Origin: Adlercreutzia sp910585575
GTDB taxonomy: Bacteria; Actinomycetota; Coriobacteriia; Coriobacteriales; Eggerthellaceae
Direction: 5' to 3' (one strand)
Assembly (NCBI RefSeq): GCF_951801035.1
Contig: NZ_CATOKT010000006.1
Length of the DNA: 64,000 bases
Shown here: positions 44,110-50,953 of the stretch, piece by piece
Layout of the letters: every line of letters begins with the position of its first letter
How positions within the stretch are numbered: the stretch's first letter is position 1
Position numbers and translations under genes: made by a program
Notes under the pieces: generated by a model
What the model saw: the letters and a program-made list of their open reading frames with translations, nothing else
Database searches by the model: none
Told to the model about the DNA's origin: nothing

Positions 44110-44124
44110 GGGGAAATTTCCCCT
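44109..44124. promoter_or_regulatory. Perfect 16-bp palindrome next to the rplS -35
   Basis: AGGGGAAATTTCCCCT is fully palindromic and abuts the -35 of rplS. It has no loop, so it is a poor terminator; it may be a protein-binding site. Confidence 0.4.
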
Positions 44125-44160
44125 CCTTCGAGGAATGTCCACGAACGGCCTGCACGGCAC

Positions 44161-44183
44161 GGCGGCCGTTTGCGGGGGCCGCC
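44161..44183 (-). terminator. GC hairpin after the SPFH gene
   Basis: GGCGGCC and GGCCGCC (44161-44167, 44177-44183) form a 7-bp stem with 9-nt loop right after the stop codon. No U-run follows. Confidence 0.35.
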
Positions 44184-44186
44184 CTC

Positions 44187-45104
44187 CTACTGACGATTCG
44201 GATCCTCGGTGTCGGTTTCCTGGGCCACGAGCATCTGCTCGAACATCGAGGCCGTGGCTGTGAAATCGCTCGGCAGCACCACCGTGGACTGGCGGCCGTT
44301 GCGGGCGAACTCGCTCATCATGTCGGTCCACTGGGTAAAGATGAACAGCTGGTTGGCCTCGGCTGCCGACACCCCGGAGCTCTTGATAACGGCCAGGGAC
44401 TCCGAAATGCCGTCGGCAATGGCCTTGCGCTGGGCGGCAATACCGCGACCCGCCTGTTCCATGGCCTCGGCACGGGCGCGGGCCTCGGTGACCACCTTGA
44501 TACGCTCAGCCTCGGCCAGCGACTGGGCCGCTTCCTTCTCGCGCTGGGCAGAGTTGATGCGGTTCATGGACTGCTCCACGTCCGCGGGCAGGTCGATGGA
44601 GGTAATCAGCGTGGACACCACGTCGTAGCCGTAGGCCACCATGAGGCTGGAAACCGTCTGGTTCACATCGGAGGCAATGGCGTCCTTCTTGTCGAACACC
44701 TCGTCGAGGGTGTACTGGGGCACGCTGGAACGCAGCGCGTCGATGAGGTAGGAGCGCATCTGGGCCGTGGGGTTGGCCAGCATATAGTAGCTGCGCCACA
44801 CGCCGGAAGGCTGGCCCTGGGAAGCTGGCTGAGTGCTCACGCGGTACTGGGCGGCAATGGCCATGGTGACGGTCACGTTGTCGCGGGTCTTCGCATCGAT
44901 GCCGAACTGCTCCTGGCGCGTGCGCATGTCCACCTTGGCAGCAATGGTCTCGAAGAAGGGAATCTTCACGTTGAGGCCGGCGCCCACCGAGCGGTTGAAC
45001 TTGCCCAAGCGCTCGATAATGTACACGTTCTGCTGCGGCACGATGAACAGCGCCTGAGGCAGCAAAAGGACGAGAAGGACAAAGACAATGGCCAGCAAGA
45101 TCAT
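44187..45104 (-). CDS. SPFH/Band 7 (stomatin/prohibitin-like) membrane protein
   Basis: A 305-residue SPFH protein. One N-terminal membrane helix (LLAIVFVLLVLLLPQALFIV) is followed by the Band 7 domain (QQNVYIIERLGKFNRSVGAG, VDMRTRQEQFGIDAKTRDNV) and a Glu/Ala/Arg coiled coil (QREKEAAQSLAEAERIKVVT). These proteins form membrane microdomain scaffolds, often with NfeD; no nfeD gene adjoins. AAAGGAG and ATG at 45104 fix the start; a longer frame has no such site. It is divergent from the isochorismatase/NUDIX fusion. Confidence 0.93.
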   Translation of the reverse strand: MILLAIVFVLLVLLLPQALFIVPQQNVYIIERLGKFNRSVGAGLNVKIPFFETIAAKVDMRTRQEQFGIDAKTRDNVTVTMAIAAQYRVSTQPASQGQPSGVWRSYYMLANPTAQMRSYLIDALRSSVPQYTLDEVFDKKDAIASDVNQTVSSLMVAYGYDVVSTLITSIDLPADVEQSMNRINSAQREKEAAQSLAEAERIKVVTEARARAEAMEQAGRGIAAQRKAIADGISESLAVIKSSGVSAAEANQLFIFTQWTDMMSEFARNGRQSTVVLPSDFTATASMFEQMLVAQETDTEDPNRQ

Positions 45105-45328
45105 AGGGGCTCCTTTCCGATTGCGCCCGGGCCGCAGGAGTGGAACAGCAGACCGACGGCAGACCGCATCCCTGTTGCTCCGACTTGAGCGTACGCCAAT
45201 GCACAGAGGCTTTTCCAGCAGTATAGCATTGAGGCAACGACCCTGCTCAATTTGCGCGACTTCGGCCAAGTCGCAGTAAAATGAAGCGGAAACACCCGCA
45301 CCATCAGCCCTGACAGCGAGGAGCCCCC

Positions 45329-46606
45329 ATGATCGATCCCCAGTGCGCCGCCCTTATTCTCATTGACATGCAGGAAGGCTTTATCGATACCGCCTCTCCC
45401 CTGTGCATTGCCGGCGCCGCCGCCACGGTACCCGCCTGCGCCCGCGCCCTGGAGGGCGCCCGGGCCCACGGCATGACGGTCATGCACGTGCGCCGTCAGT
45501 ACGCCGAAGACGGCAGCGACGTGGAGGCGGTACGCTGGGAGGCCTGGGCCGAGGGCGGACGCCCCCTATCCACGGCGTGGCCCGAAAGCCTTGCCTGCCC
45601 TAAGGAGCTGGCTCCCCTTCCCGGCGAGCCCGTCATCTTCAAGCCCAGCTTCTCGGCCTTCTTCGGCACCGAACTGGCGGCGCTTTTGCGCCAGAAGGGC
45701 ATCACCACCGTGGTGCTGGCCGGCACCACCACCCCCAACTGCGTGCGCTCCACCGCCTACGACGGGCTGTCCCTGGGCTTCAACGTGGCCGTGGTGCGCG
45801 ATGCCACCTCTTCTCGCACGCCCGAGGTGCAAGAGGCCAACCTGGCCGACATGGAGTTTATCGGGGTGTCGCTTATCCACGCCGACGAGCTGGCTTCAGG
45901 TGGTCTTGAGTACGTACGGGACACCGAGGGCGAAGTCGCCTGTGCCGTGGCGCTTGAACGCAAGGTGGCCGGCGAAGAGGGCGACGCAGAATGCGCCCCC
46001 TGCGAGCCAATGCCTCACCTCGACTCCATTGAGACCATTTCCACGGGATGGATCAACAAGTACCTGCTGCACTACACCACCGTCGACGGCAAACCCTACA
46101 CCTACGAGGCTGCCTCGCGCAAGGGACCCGAGGCCTTTGCTGCCCAGCTTGCCCATCTGGGCGCCGGAGAGGCGCCGCGCACCGACGCTGTGGGCATGGT
46201 GCCCATTCTGCCCGACGGCTCCATCCTGCTCATTCGCGAGTTCCGCTATCCGCTGAACTCGTGGTGCATCTCCTTCCCCGCCGGACTCATCGACGAAGGC
46301 GAATCGCTGACTGAAGCCGTGGCTCGCGAGCTGGCCGAAGAGACGGGCTACCGCCTGCGCGAGGATTTGGGCGAAGAGGCCGTGCGCGTACTGCCCCAAA
46401 CTGGGTTCTCGTCCACGGGCATGTCGGAGGAAAGCGTGCAAGTGGTGTACGCCTTTGTGGAGCCAGCCGGCGAAGCGCGGCCCGAGGACGCGGAGCTCAT
46501 TCGCCCCTTCGTGCTGAAGCGCAGCGAGATTCGCCCCTTCCTGGAGAGCAACCGCACCCCCATCGGCACCCGCGCCCAGCTGATCTTGGAGTCGTTGGCG
46601 CTGTAA
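45329..46606 (+). CDS. Fused cysteine hydrolase (isochorismatase-like) and NUDIX hydrolase
   Basis: A 425-residue two-domain enzyme. Residues 1-195 are an isochorismatase/nicotinamidase-fold cysteine hydrolase with the full triad Asp13 (LILIDMQ), Lys105 (VIFKPSFSAF) and Cys138 (AGTTTPNCVRSTAYDG). Residues ~230-425 are a NUDIX domain of the ADP-ribose pyrophosphatase type, with the 23-residue box at 319-341 (GX5EX7RELXEEXGY, all key residues present). Together they could act in NAD/ADP-ribose or nicotinamide turnover, but the substrates are inferred. GAGGAG precedes the ATG. The open frame is continuous, with no sign of frameshift joining two genes. Confidence 0.9.
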   Translation: MIDPQCAALILIDMQEGFIDTASPLCIAGAAATVPACARALEGARAHGMTVMHVRRQYAEDGSDVEAVRWEAWAEGGRPLSTAWPESLACPKELAPLPGEPVIFKPSFSAFFGTELAALLRQKGITTVVLAGTTTPNCVRSTAYDGLSLGFNVAVVRDATSSRTPEVQEANLADMEFIGVSLIHADELASGGLEYVRDTEGEVACAVALERKVAGEEGDAECAPCEPMPHLDSIETISTGWINKYLLHYTTVDGKPYTYEAASRKGPEAFAAQLAHLGAGEAPRTDAVGMVPILPDGSILLIREFRYPLNSWCISFPAGLIDEGESLTEAVARELAEETGYRLREDLGEEAVRVLPQTGFSSTGMSEESVQVVYAFVEPAGEARPEDAELIRPFVLKRSEIRPFLESNRTPIGTRAQLILESLAL

Positions 46607-46615
46607 GGGAAGCGC

Positions 46616-46768
46616 ATGGAGCAAGACGATGCCTTAGAGGACCATCTCGCAGGCTACCTCATCTTCCGAATGACTTTCGGTGCATTCGCGCAAGAAGGTG
46701 CTGAGAATAAGACCGCCCCCTGGGGCACCGTCTCGCAGCCTCAGACAAAGAGCGAAGTGGAGAAGTAA
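46616..46768 (+). CDS. Possible 50-aa ORF after the fusion gene
   Basis: A 50-codon frame begins 9 bases after the fusion gene stop, with AAGGGA six bases before its ATG. It overlaps the 3' end of the convergent cysK by 28 bases. The product is polar and acidic at first (MEQDDALEDHLAGYLIFRM) with no motif. It may be a real small gene or chance; spacing and ribosome site are the only support. Confidence 0.3.
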   Translation: MEQDDALEDHLAGYLIFRMTFGAFAQEGAENKTAPWGTVSQPQTKSEVEK

Positions 46769-47676
46769 CGCTCGCCGGTGTCGGGGGCCAGAGTGACCAC
46801 GGTTTTGCCCGGTCCCAGCTTGCGCGCCAGCTTCAGGGCGCAGGCCACGTTCGTACCCGAGGAAATACCGCAGAACAGACCCTCCTCGCGGGCCAGGCGG
46901 CGCGAGACATCCAGAGCCTCTTCGTCGGACACGATGACGATCTCGTCAATGAGCTCCGTGTTCATGATGGCGGGCAGAATGCCGTCGCCGATGCCCATTT
47001 GCACATGGGTGCCGATGGCGCCTCCGGACAGAAGCGCCGCATGCTCAGGCTCGGCGGCCCAAATCTGCACGGCAGGATTGACGCGACGCAATTCGGAGCC
47101 AATGCCCGTAATCGTGCCGCCTGTCCCGAAACCGGAGCAGAAGCCGTCGATGACGAGGCCAGCTTCGGCCGCATCGGCCAGGATCTCGGCGGCAGTACCG
47201 GCCACATGGGCCGCCAGGTTGTCACGGTTCACGAACTGCTGGGGCACAAAAACCCGCGGGTCCTCGGCGGCCAGCTTCTGCGCCAGGGCAATGCACTCCT
47301 CGATACAGGCACCGATATCGCCCTCGTCGTGCACGAGGATCACCTCCGCACCGTAGTGCTCCATGATCTTGCGGCGCTCTTCCGAGCAGGAATCGGGCAT
47401 GATGATGCGGGCCTTCAGCCCCTTCACAGCGCAGACCAAGGCCAAACCTACTCCCTGATTGCCACTGGTGGGCTCCACGATGATGGAATCGGGCGTGACC
47501 TCGCCGCGAGCCTCGGCCTCTTCGATCATTTTCAGCGCCGTGCGCGTCTTCACCGAGCCGCCCACGTTCACACCCTCGAACTTCACCAGCACCTGAGCGT
47601 CGTTGGGACCCGTCAAGTGATTCAGGCGCACAAGCGGCGTCGAGCCCACGACTTCCAGAACGTTATCGCAGATCAT
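46741..47676 (-). CDS. cysK: Cysteine synthase (O-acetylserine sulfhydrylase family)
   Basis: A 311-residue fold-type II PLP enzyme. The lysine loop is GVNVGGSVKTRTA, the substrate loop VEPTSGNQGVGLA, and the phosphate loop GFGTGGTITGIG. Family length is normal. Canonical CysK has NPGGSVKDR and SGNTGI; here NVGGSVKTR and SGNQGV replace them, a variant seen in some anaerobes that may shift substrate use. No CysE is adjacent. The ribosome site is modest (AGGGGAG), close to the ATG at 47676. Cysteine synthesis from O-acetylserine and sulfide is the best call. Confidence 0.9.
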   Translation of the reverse strand: MICDNVLEVVGSTPLVRLNHLTGPNDAQVLVKFEGVNVGGSVKTRTALKMIEEAEARGEVTPDSIIVEPTSGNQGVGLALVCAVKGLKARIIMPDSCSEERRKIMEHYGAEVILVHDEGDIGACIEECIALAQKLAAEDPRVFVPQQFVNRDNLAAHVAGTAAEILADAAEAGLVIDGFCSGFGTGGTITGIGSELRRVNPAVQIWAAEPEHAALLSGGAIGTHVQMGIGDGILPAIMNTELIDEIVIVSDEEALDVSRRLAREEGLFCGISSGTNVACALKLARKLGPGKTVVTLAPDTGERYFSTSLFV

Positions 47677-47841
47677 AGCCTCCCCTAACCTTCGGGGTCG
47701 TAATTTCTCGCTGAGATTCTAACACGGCCGCACGGCGCCCTTCGAGCACTGCCTCAAGGACGCTCAAAGTTCGAGGTTATCGGAAATAGAAAAGCTGAAG
47801 CACCGGCATAGAAATCTGCCATGCAAACAGCCGCACACGGG

Positions 47842-47847
47842 TATAAT
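47842..47847 (+). promoter_or_regulatory. TATAAT placed for a leaderless transcript
   Basis: A perfect -10 hexamer ends 7 bases before ATG 47855, so transcription should start at or within two bases of the start codon. No Shine-Dalgarno lies between, and the -35 region is weak. Confidence 0.6.
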
Positions 47848-47854
47848 GTCCGCC

Positions 47855-48244
47855 ATGCCTAAGCACCAGGGAAACATAGTCGCGCCGTCCAATCTCAACA
47901 TTCAGTTGCACGAGATGGCCACCGCACGCGCCATAGCTGACTTTGGTATGGATGTCGAATTCCGGCCGCGCATCAAGGGAAACAGAGCCAAATCGGCTGA
48001 CTTCGTCGCCGGGGGCGTCCTCTGGGAGGTGAAATCGCCTCAAGCCGACAACCTGCGCGCCGTCCAGAGGCGCCTTCGTGAGGCCGTGCACCAATCCAGG
48101 GACGTCATCTTCGATTCCCGTCGTATGAAGCGCCTTTCTAACCAACAGATACAGTCGGAAGTCGAGAAGTGGGCCGCGCGCCTCCATTCCATAAGGAGGC
48201 TCCTGTATGTAAATCGCGCCGGAGAGGTTATCAAAATCAAGTAG
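47855..48244 (+). CDS. Stand-alone CdiA-CT-like tRNase domain protein
   Basis: A 129-residue protein resembling the C-terminal tRNase toxin domain of CdiA (PD-(D/E)XK-like). It shows a helix with His19/Glu20 (LHEMATARAIADFGMDVEF), then Asp49 and ExK at Glu58/Lys60 (SADFVAGGVLWEVKSP). A helix and a RDVIFDSRR strand follow, with a basic end. In the family such domains are usually fused to CdiA, MuF or phage head proteins, or paired with an immunity gene; neither is here. No signal peptide. The TATAAT at 47842 implies leaderless expression from ATG 47855. It may be an orphan toxin or a domesticated nuclease. GC is lower than in neighbours. Confidence 0.72.
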   Translation: MPKHQGNIVAPSNLNIQLHEMATARAIADFGMDVEFRPRIKGNRAKSADFVAGGVLWEVKSPQADNLRAVQRRLREAVHQSRDVIFDSRRMKRLSNQQIQSEVEKWAARLHSIRRLLYVNRAGEVIKIK

Positions 48245-48250
48245 CCGTGC

Positions 48251-48415
48251 TATCATGGGCAACAGCAAAGCGCCCGACCGGTGTGTACTTCATCTTAGTC
48301 CGGCGCTTTACTTATGCCGAAGCATGGTGGCGATTGTACCTCTCCTGCTTTGCTTCATACTGCAAGCGTCCGAGCGGTGAGCATTTCACTCAAGTCGGGC
48401 GCTTTTCGTGTTTTA
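48251..48415 (+). ncRNA. Candidate structured small RNA with two related hairpins
   Basis: A possible promoter (TTATCA at 48228-48233, TG extended TATCAT at 48251-48256, spacer 17) sits over the stop of the tRNase gene. Downstream, two 44-nt segments (48266-48309 and 48363-48406) match at 32 positions. Each folds into a hairpin with arms AAGCG-CCGA and TCGG-CGCTTT. The second hairpin ends in TTTTCGTGTTTT and would terminate the RNA. No ORF with a ribosome site lies here. The RNA is inferred from promoter-like and terminator-like ends. Confidence 0.45.
48266..48406. repeat. Pair of 44-nt hairpin repeats
   Basis: Repeat A (48266-48309) and repeat B (48363-48406) are direct, ~73% identical and 53 bp apart. 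The stems and the loop start CGGTG are conserved, while differences fall mostly in the loop and in compensating stem positions (e.g. C to T opposite G). Confidence 0.65.
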
Positions 48416-48549
48416 AACCTACAGGGAATGCCCCATCGACTGCCTTAAAGATTTACTGCATGGTCGCCGCTCGACAGTTGTTCCCCGCCAAACTCGTGAC
48501 TAAAGAATTCTGCAGCAAAAAGGCCAGAAACGGAACTCTCGTCCTTTGC

Positions 48550-48627
48550 ATTCAAATGACGGGACGTACGAGACCCGAACTCGTGACCTCCGACGTGACA
48601 GGCCGGCGCTCTAACCAGCTGAGCAAC
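48550..48627 (-). pseudogene. Decayed tRNA-Asp copy
   Basis: Seventy-eight bases match the intact tRNA-Asp locus at 49648-49726 with five substitutions and one indel. The D-arm, anticodon arm (GTC) and T-arm can still form, but the 5' acceptor strand is replaced by unrelated sequence that cannot pair with ACGTCCC, and the CCA end is TCA. The similarity runs ~8 bases past the 3' end. It is either an att-type duplication of the tRNA 3' part or a ruined tandem copy. Confidence 0.75.
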
Positions 48628-48652
48628 CAGCGATGCCAGCAGCTCAAGGTCT

Positions 48653-49522
48653 CTAAAGAAGCAGCTCTTTTTCCGCTGTTGGGAACGTCACATTGAAGAG
48701 CGCCTTTTGCTGCGCTTTTACCTGGGCGGCATACTTCTGAGGCACTTTGACGGTCTTGTACTTGTACGTGGTGGTTTCCACAACCGACTCTTCGCCAGAG
48801 TTGTACTTCGTCGTGGCGACGCTTTTTACCAGCTTGCCACTTTTGTACGTGTTCTTGTACGTAGTTTTGGAAACACCTTTTTTGGCAACACTCTTAATCA
48901 TGCCGCGAGAATCGTAGGTATAGTTCACCGTGCCCCGCATACCGTCATAACCGCCCTTTGTCACTATCTGCGAGATAAGGCCCTTCTTGTTGTACTTAGC
49001 TGTCGAAGAGCCCTTAACGACCTTGCCAGTGCTGAATTTGTAGGTAAACGAAACCTTAGAGATCCGGTTCTTTTTATCGTACTTGTATTTATTGGTGGTC
49101 TTGTACGTGATTTCTGAAACGCTCTTAGTTACGCGGCCCTTTTTGTCGCGAGTAAAAACACTTGATCCAAACCAATCTTTCGGGCCGGCCATATCCAACA
49201 CCTTACTCAGCTTGCCCTTGGAATATTTGAAGCCTCTGACAGAGATTCCAGCCCATCCAGCGCCATAGCTAGATGTGCCGCATTGAGAGATCAGCTTGTT
49301 CTTGTTGTAATCATAAGAAGTCTCCGATTTTGCTCTCAGATCGTCGCCTCTCATGCTTTTTGACTCGCTTTTGACCAGCACCGAAACTTTAACGTATTTG
49401 GTTTTTGCGAGCGCGGTGGCAGGATGAACCGCAACGAGCGTAAACGCCATCGCCAGCGCAACGATAACTCCAACTGCAAAGCCAATCATTTTTGCTGAGT
49501 TAAATCGGGCGGCTTCTCCCAT
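48653..49522 (-). CDS. Secreted YD-repeat-like hypothetical protein
   Basis: A 289-residue exported protein. The signal peptide is at about 12-40 (MIGFAVGVIVALAMAFTLVA, cleavage near ALA). The mature part is Lys/Ser/Thr/Tyr-rich with short repeats of the type KYKYDKKNRISKVSFTY, AKYNKKGLISQ and YTYDSRGMIKS, like RHS/YD repeats without the toxin tip. Lower GC than its surroundings and placed between two tRNA-Asp copies, which suggests acquisition. AAGGGA lies 6 bases before the ATG. No anchor is seen. Confidence 0.75.
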   Translation of the reverse strand: MGEAARFNSAKMIGFAVGVIVALAMAFTLVAVHPATALAKTKYVKVSVLVKSESKSMRGDDLRAKSETSYDYNKNKLISQCGTSSYGAGWAGISVRGFKYSKGKLSKVLDMAGPKDWFGSSVFTRDKKGRVTKSVSEITYKTTNKYKYDKKNRISKVSFTYKFSTGKVVKGSSTAKYNKKGLISQIVTKGGYDGMRGTVNYTYDSRGMIKSVAKKGVSKTTYKNTYKSGKLVKSVATTKYNSGEESVVETTTYKYKTVKVPQKYAAQVKAQQKALFNVTFPTAEKELLL

Positions 49523-49610
49523 AACACTTCCCTTCTCAAATTCTCATACCACTCCGATTTTACCACCAAAGCGATATTGCGCGAATACGCCTTCCACCTG
49601 CGCCTTCGGT

Positions 49611-49645
49611 GAAAATAAAAAAGCCGCAGCAACAGCTGCGGCTTT
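49611..49645 (-). terminator. Terminator of tRNA-Asp
   Basis: AAAGCCGCAGC / GCTGCGGCTTT is an 11-bp stem with a 4-nt loop, followed on the minus strand by TTTTATTTTC. It begins 9 bases past the CCA end. Confidence 0.9.
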
Positions 49646-49654
49646 CAATTCAAA

Positions 49655-49731
<77 letters not shown>

Positions 49732-49835
49732 GTTTTCAGCAGCTCGTCTATTATACAGAGAACCCGCGCGGTGGCAAGCCGTTTTTTCGAGAAATTTCCG
49801 AACCGTCGGCCAGAGAATCTTCCGCGCCCCGCTCC

Positions 49836-50195
49836 TTACGCCTGACGCGCAGAACCCTCGAAGGTGAAGCGGCCCATCTTGGTGCCGCCCAGCAAATGCA
49901 CGTGCAGGTGATCCACCGTGGCCGCCGAATCGGGGCCGGTGTTCACCACGGTGCGGTAGCCGGACTCGGCCACGCCCTTCAGGCGCGCCACCTCGGGCAC
50001 CACGGACATAATGTGGCCGATGACCTCGGCCGGCACGTTGTCGGCCAGATTATCGAAATGCTGCTTCGGCACGATAAGGGTATGCACCGGCGCCTCGGGC
50101 TCAATGTCGTCGAAGGCGTAGCAGATATCATCCTCGTACACCTTAGCGGACGGAATGTCGCCGGCAACGATCTTGCAGAACAGGCAATCGCTCAT
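49836..50195 (-). CDS. HIT-family (HinT-like) nucleotide hydrolase
   Basis: A 119-residue HIT protein. It has the catalytic triad motif DHLHVHLLGG (H-x-H-x-H), the N-terminal zinc-type CLFCKI motif, and APVHTLIVPKQH. HinT-type enzymes hydrolyse AMP-lysine or AMP-NH2; the precise substrate is not known here. AAAGGA is 7 bases before the ATG. It is a single gene between tRNA-Asp and the cell-shape/radical SAM unit. Confidence 0.95.
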   Translation of the reverse strand: MSDCLFCKIVAGDIPSAKVYEDDICYAFDDIEPEAPVHTLIVPKQHFDNLADNVPAEVIGHIMSVVPEVARLKGVAESGYRTVVNTGPDSAATVDHLHVHLLGGTKMGRFTFEGSARQA

Positions 50196-50307
50196 GAAAG
50201 TTCCTTTCGTTGACTTACGTGTTCTATAATAGCGGTTTGCCGACGCCCCTACGCAGATTTCACGGCAAAGTGCGCCGAGGGCCGTCTTGGCGTGCCGGCG
50301 CCCCTTT

Positions 50308-50952
50308 TTATTTGGCGGCGCGCTGATCCACGCGCATGAAACTTATGGGATGGAGCCCCTCAGCGGCATGGCCCGCCGCCACGGTAGCGGCGATGAGCTC
50401 CCGCACGAAGGCATCGGCACGCAGGCTGCCCGTGGGCTTCGCTTCCAGCGTGAAGCGCAGGGTGTCCCCCTCGTGAATCACGGGCCCTACCAGGAACTCG
50501 TCTACCACCAGGGTCTTTTCCTTCTTCTTGCGCACCACGGTAATGGTCTTCGGCACCACCAAGGCAGCGGGCGCCTCGGAGAGCTGCACCTCGTAGGTAC
50601 TGATGGGACACGCCACCGAAGCAGCGGCATCCCGTGCCTCGATGTAGCGGGCGTCCGTGGGATACAAGTCAGCCGGACTGGCGGCCTGCAGAGCCGCCAG
50701 GGCCTTAGGGGCCGCCACGTAATCGGTCAGGAACAGGTCGAAGAACTCGGCCGTACCCCCTACCCCCACGGGCAGCGCGGCACCGAAGGCGATGCGCATA
50801 TGGGGCGAGAAGCCCTGACTGACAGCGTAGGGCAGGTTGGCGCGGCGCACGGCGCGCTCCAGAGCGCGGGCCACTTCCAGGTGCGACAGCAGGGCCAAAC
50901 GGCCCGTCTCGCGAAACGTCACCCGCAGGCGGAACAAACGGGGATCGGCCAT
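50308..50952 (-). CDS. Radical SAM-linked protein (DUF2344)
   Basis: A 214-residue protein of the DUF2344/TIGR03936 type, usually encoded next to or fused with a radical SAM protein. The family head FRLRVTFRETGRLALLSHLE and the SQGFSPHMRIAFGAALPVGV motif are clear. It starts one base after the stop of the radical SAM gene, with AGGAGGTG 10 bases before the ATG. It is the last gene of the mre-linked unit. In some lineages the pair is next to Rne/Rng; here it follows cell-shape genes. Function unknown. Confidence 0.9.
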   Translation of the reverse strand: MADPRLFRLRVTFRETGRLALLSHLEVARALERAVRRANLPYAVSQGFSPHMRIAFGAALPVGVGGTAEFFDLFLTDYVAAPKALAALQAASPADLYPTDARYIEARDAAASVACPISTYEVQLSEAPAALVVPKTITVVRKKKEKTLVVDEFLVGPVIHEGDTLRFTLEAKPTGSLRADAFVRELIAATVAAGHAAEGLHPISFMRVDQRAAK

Positions 50953-50953
50953 G

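Noticed and set aside
48266..48406. Integron attC site or CRISPR repeats
   Set aside because: The hairpins lack the GTTRRRY core and paired R/L boxes of attC, and two copies with a 53-bp gap and unequal sequence do not make a CRISPR array.
48169..48696. 175-codon plus-strand frame over the hairpins and the decayed tRNA
   Set aside because: It crosses the tRNase gene end, two hairpins and a tRNA copy; composition is not protein-like and no ribosome site exists.
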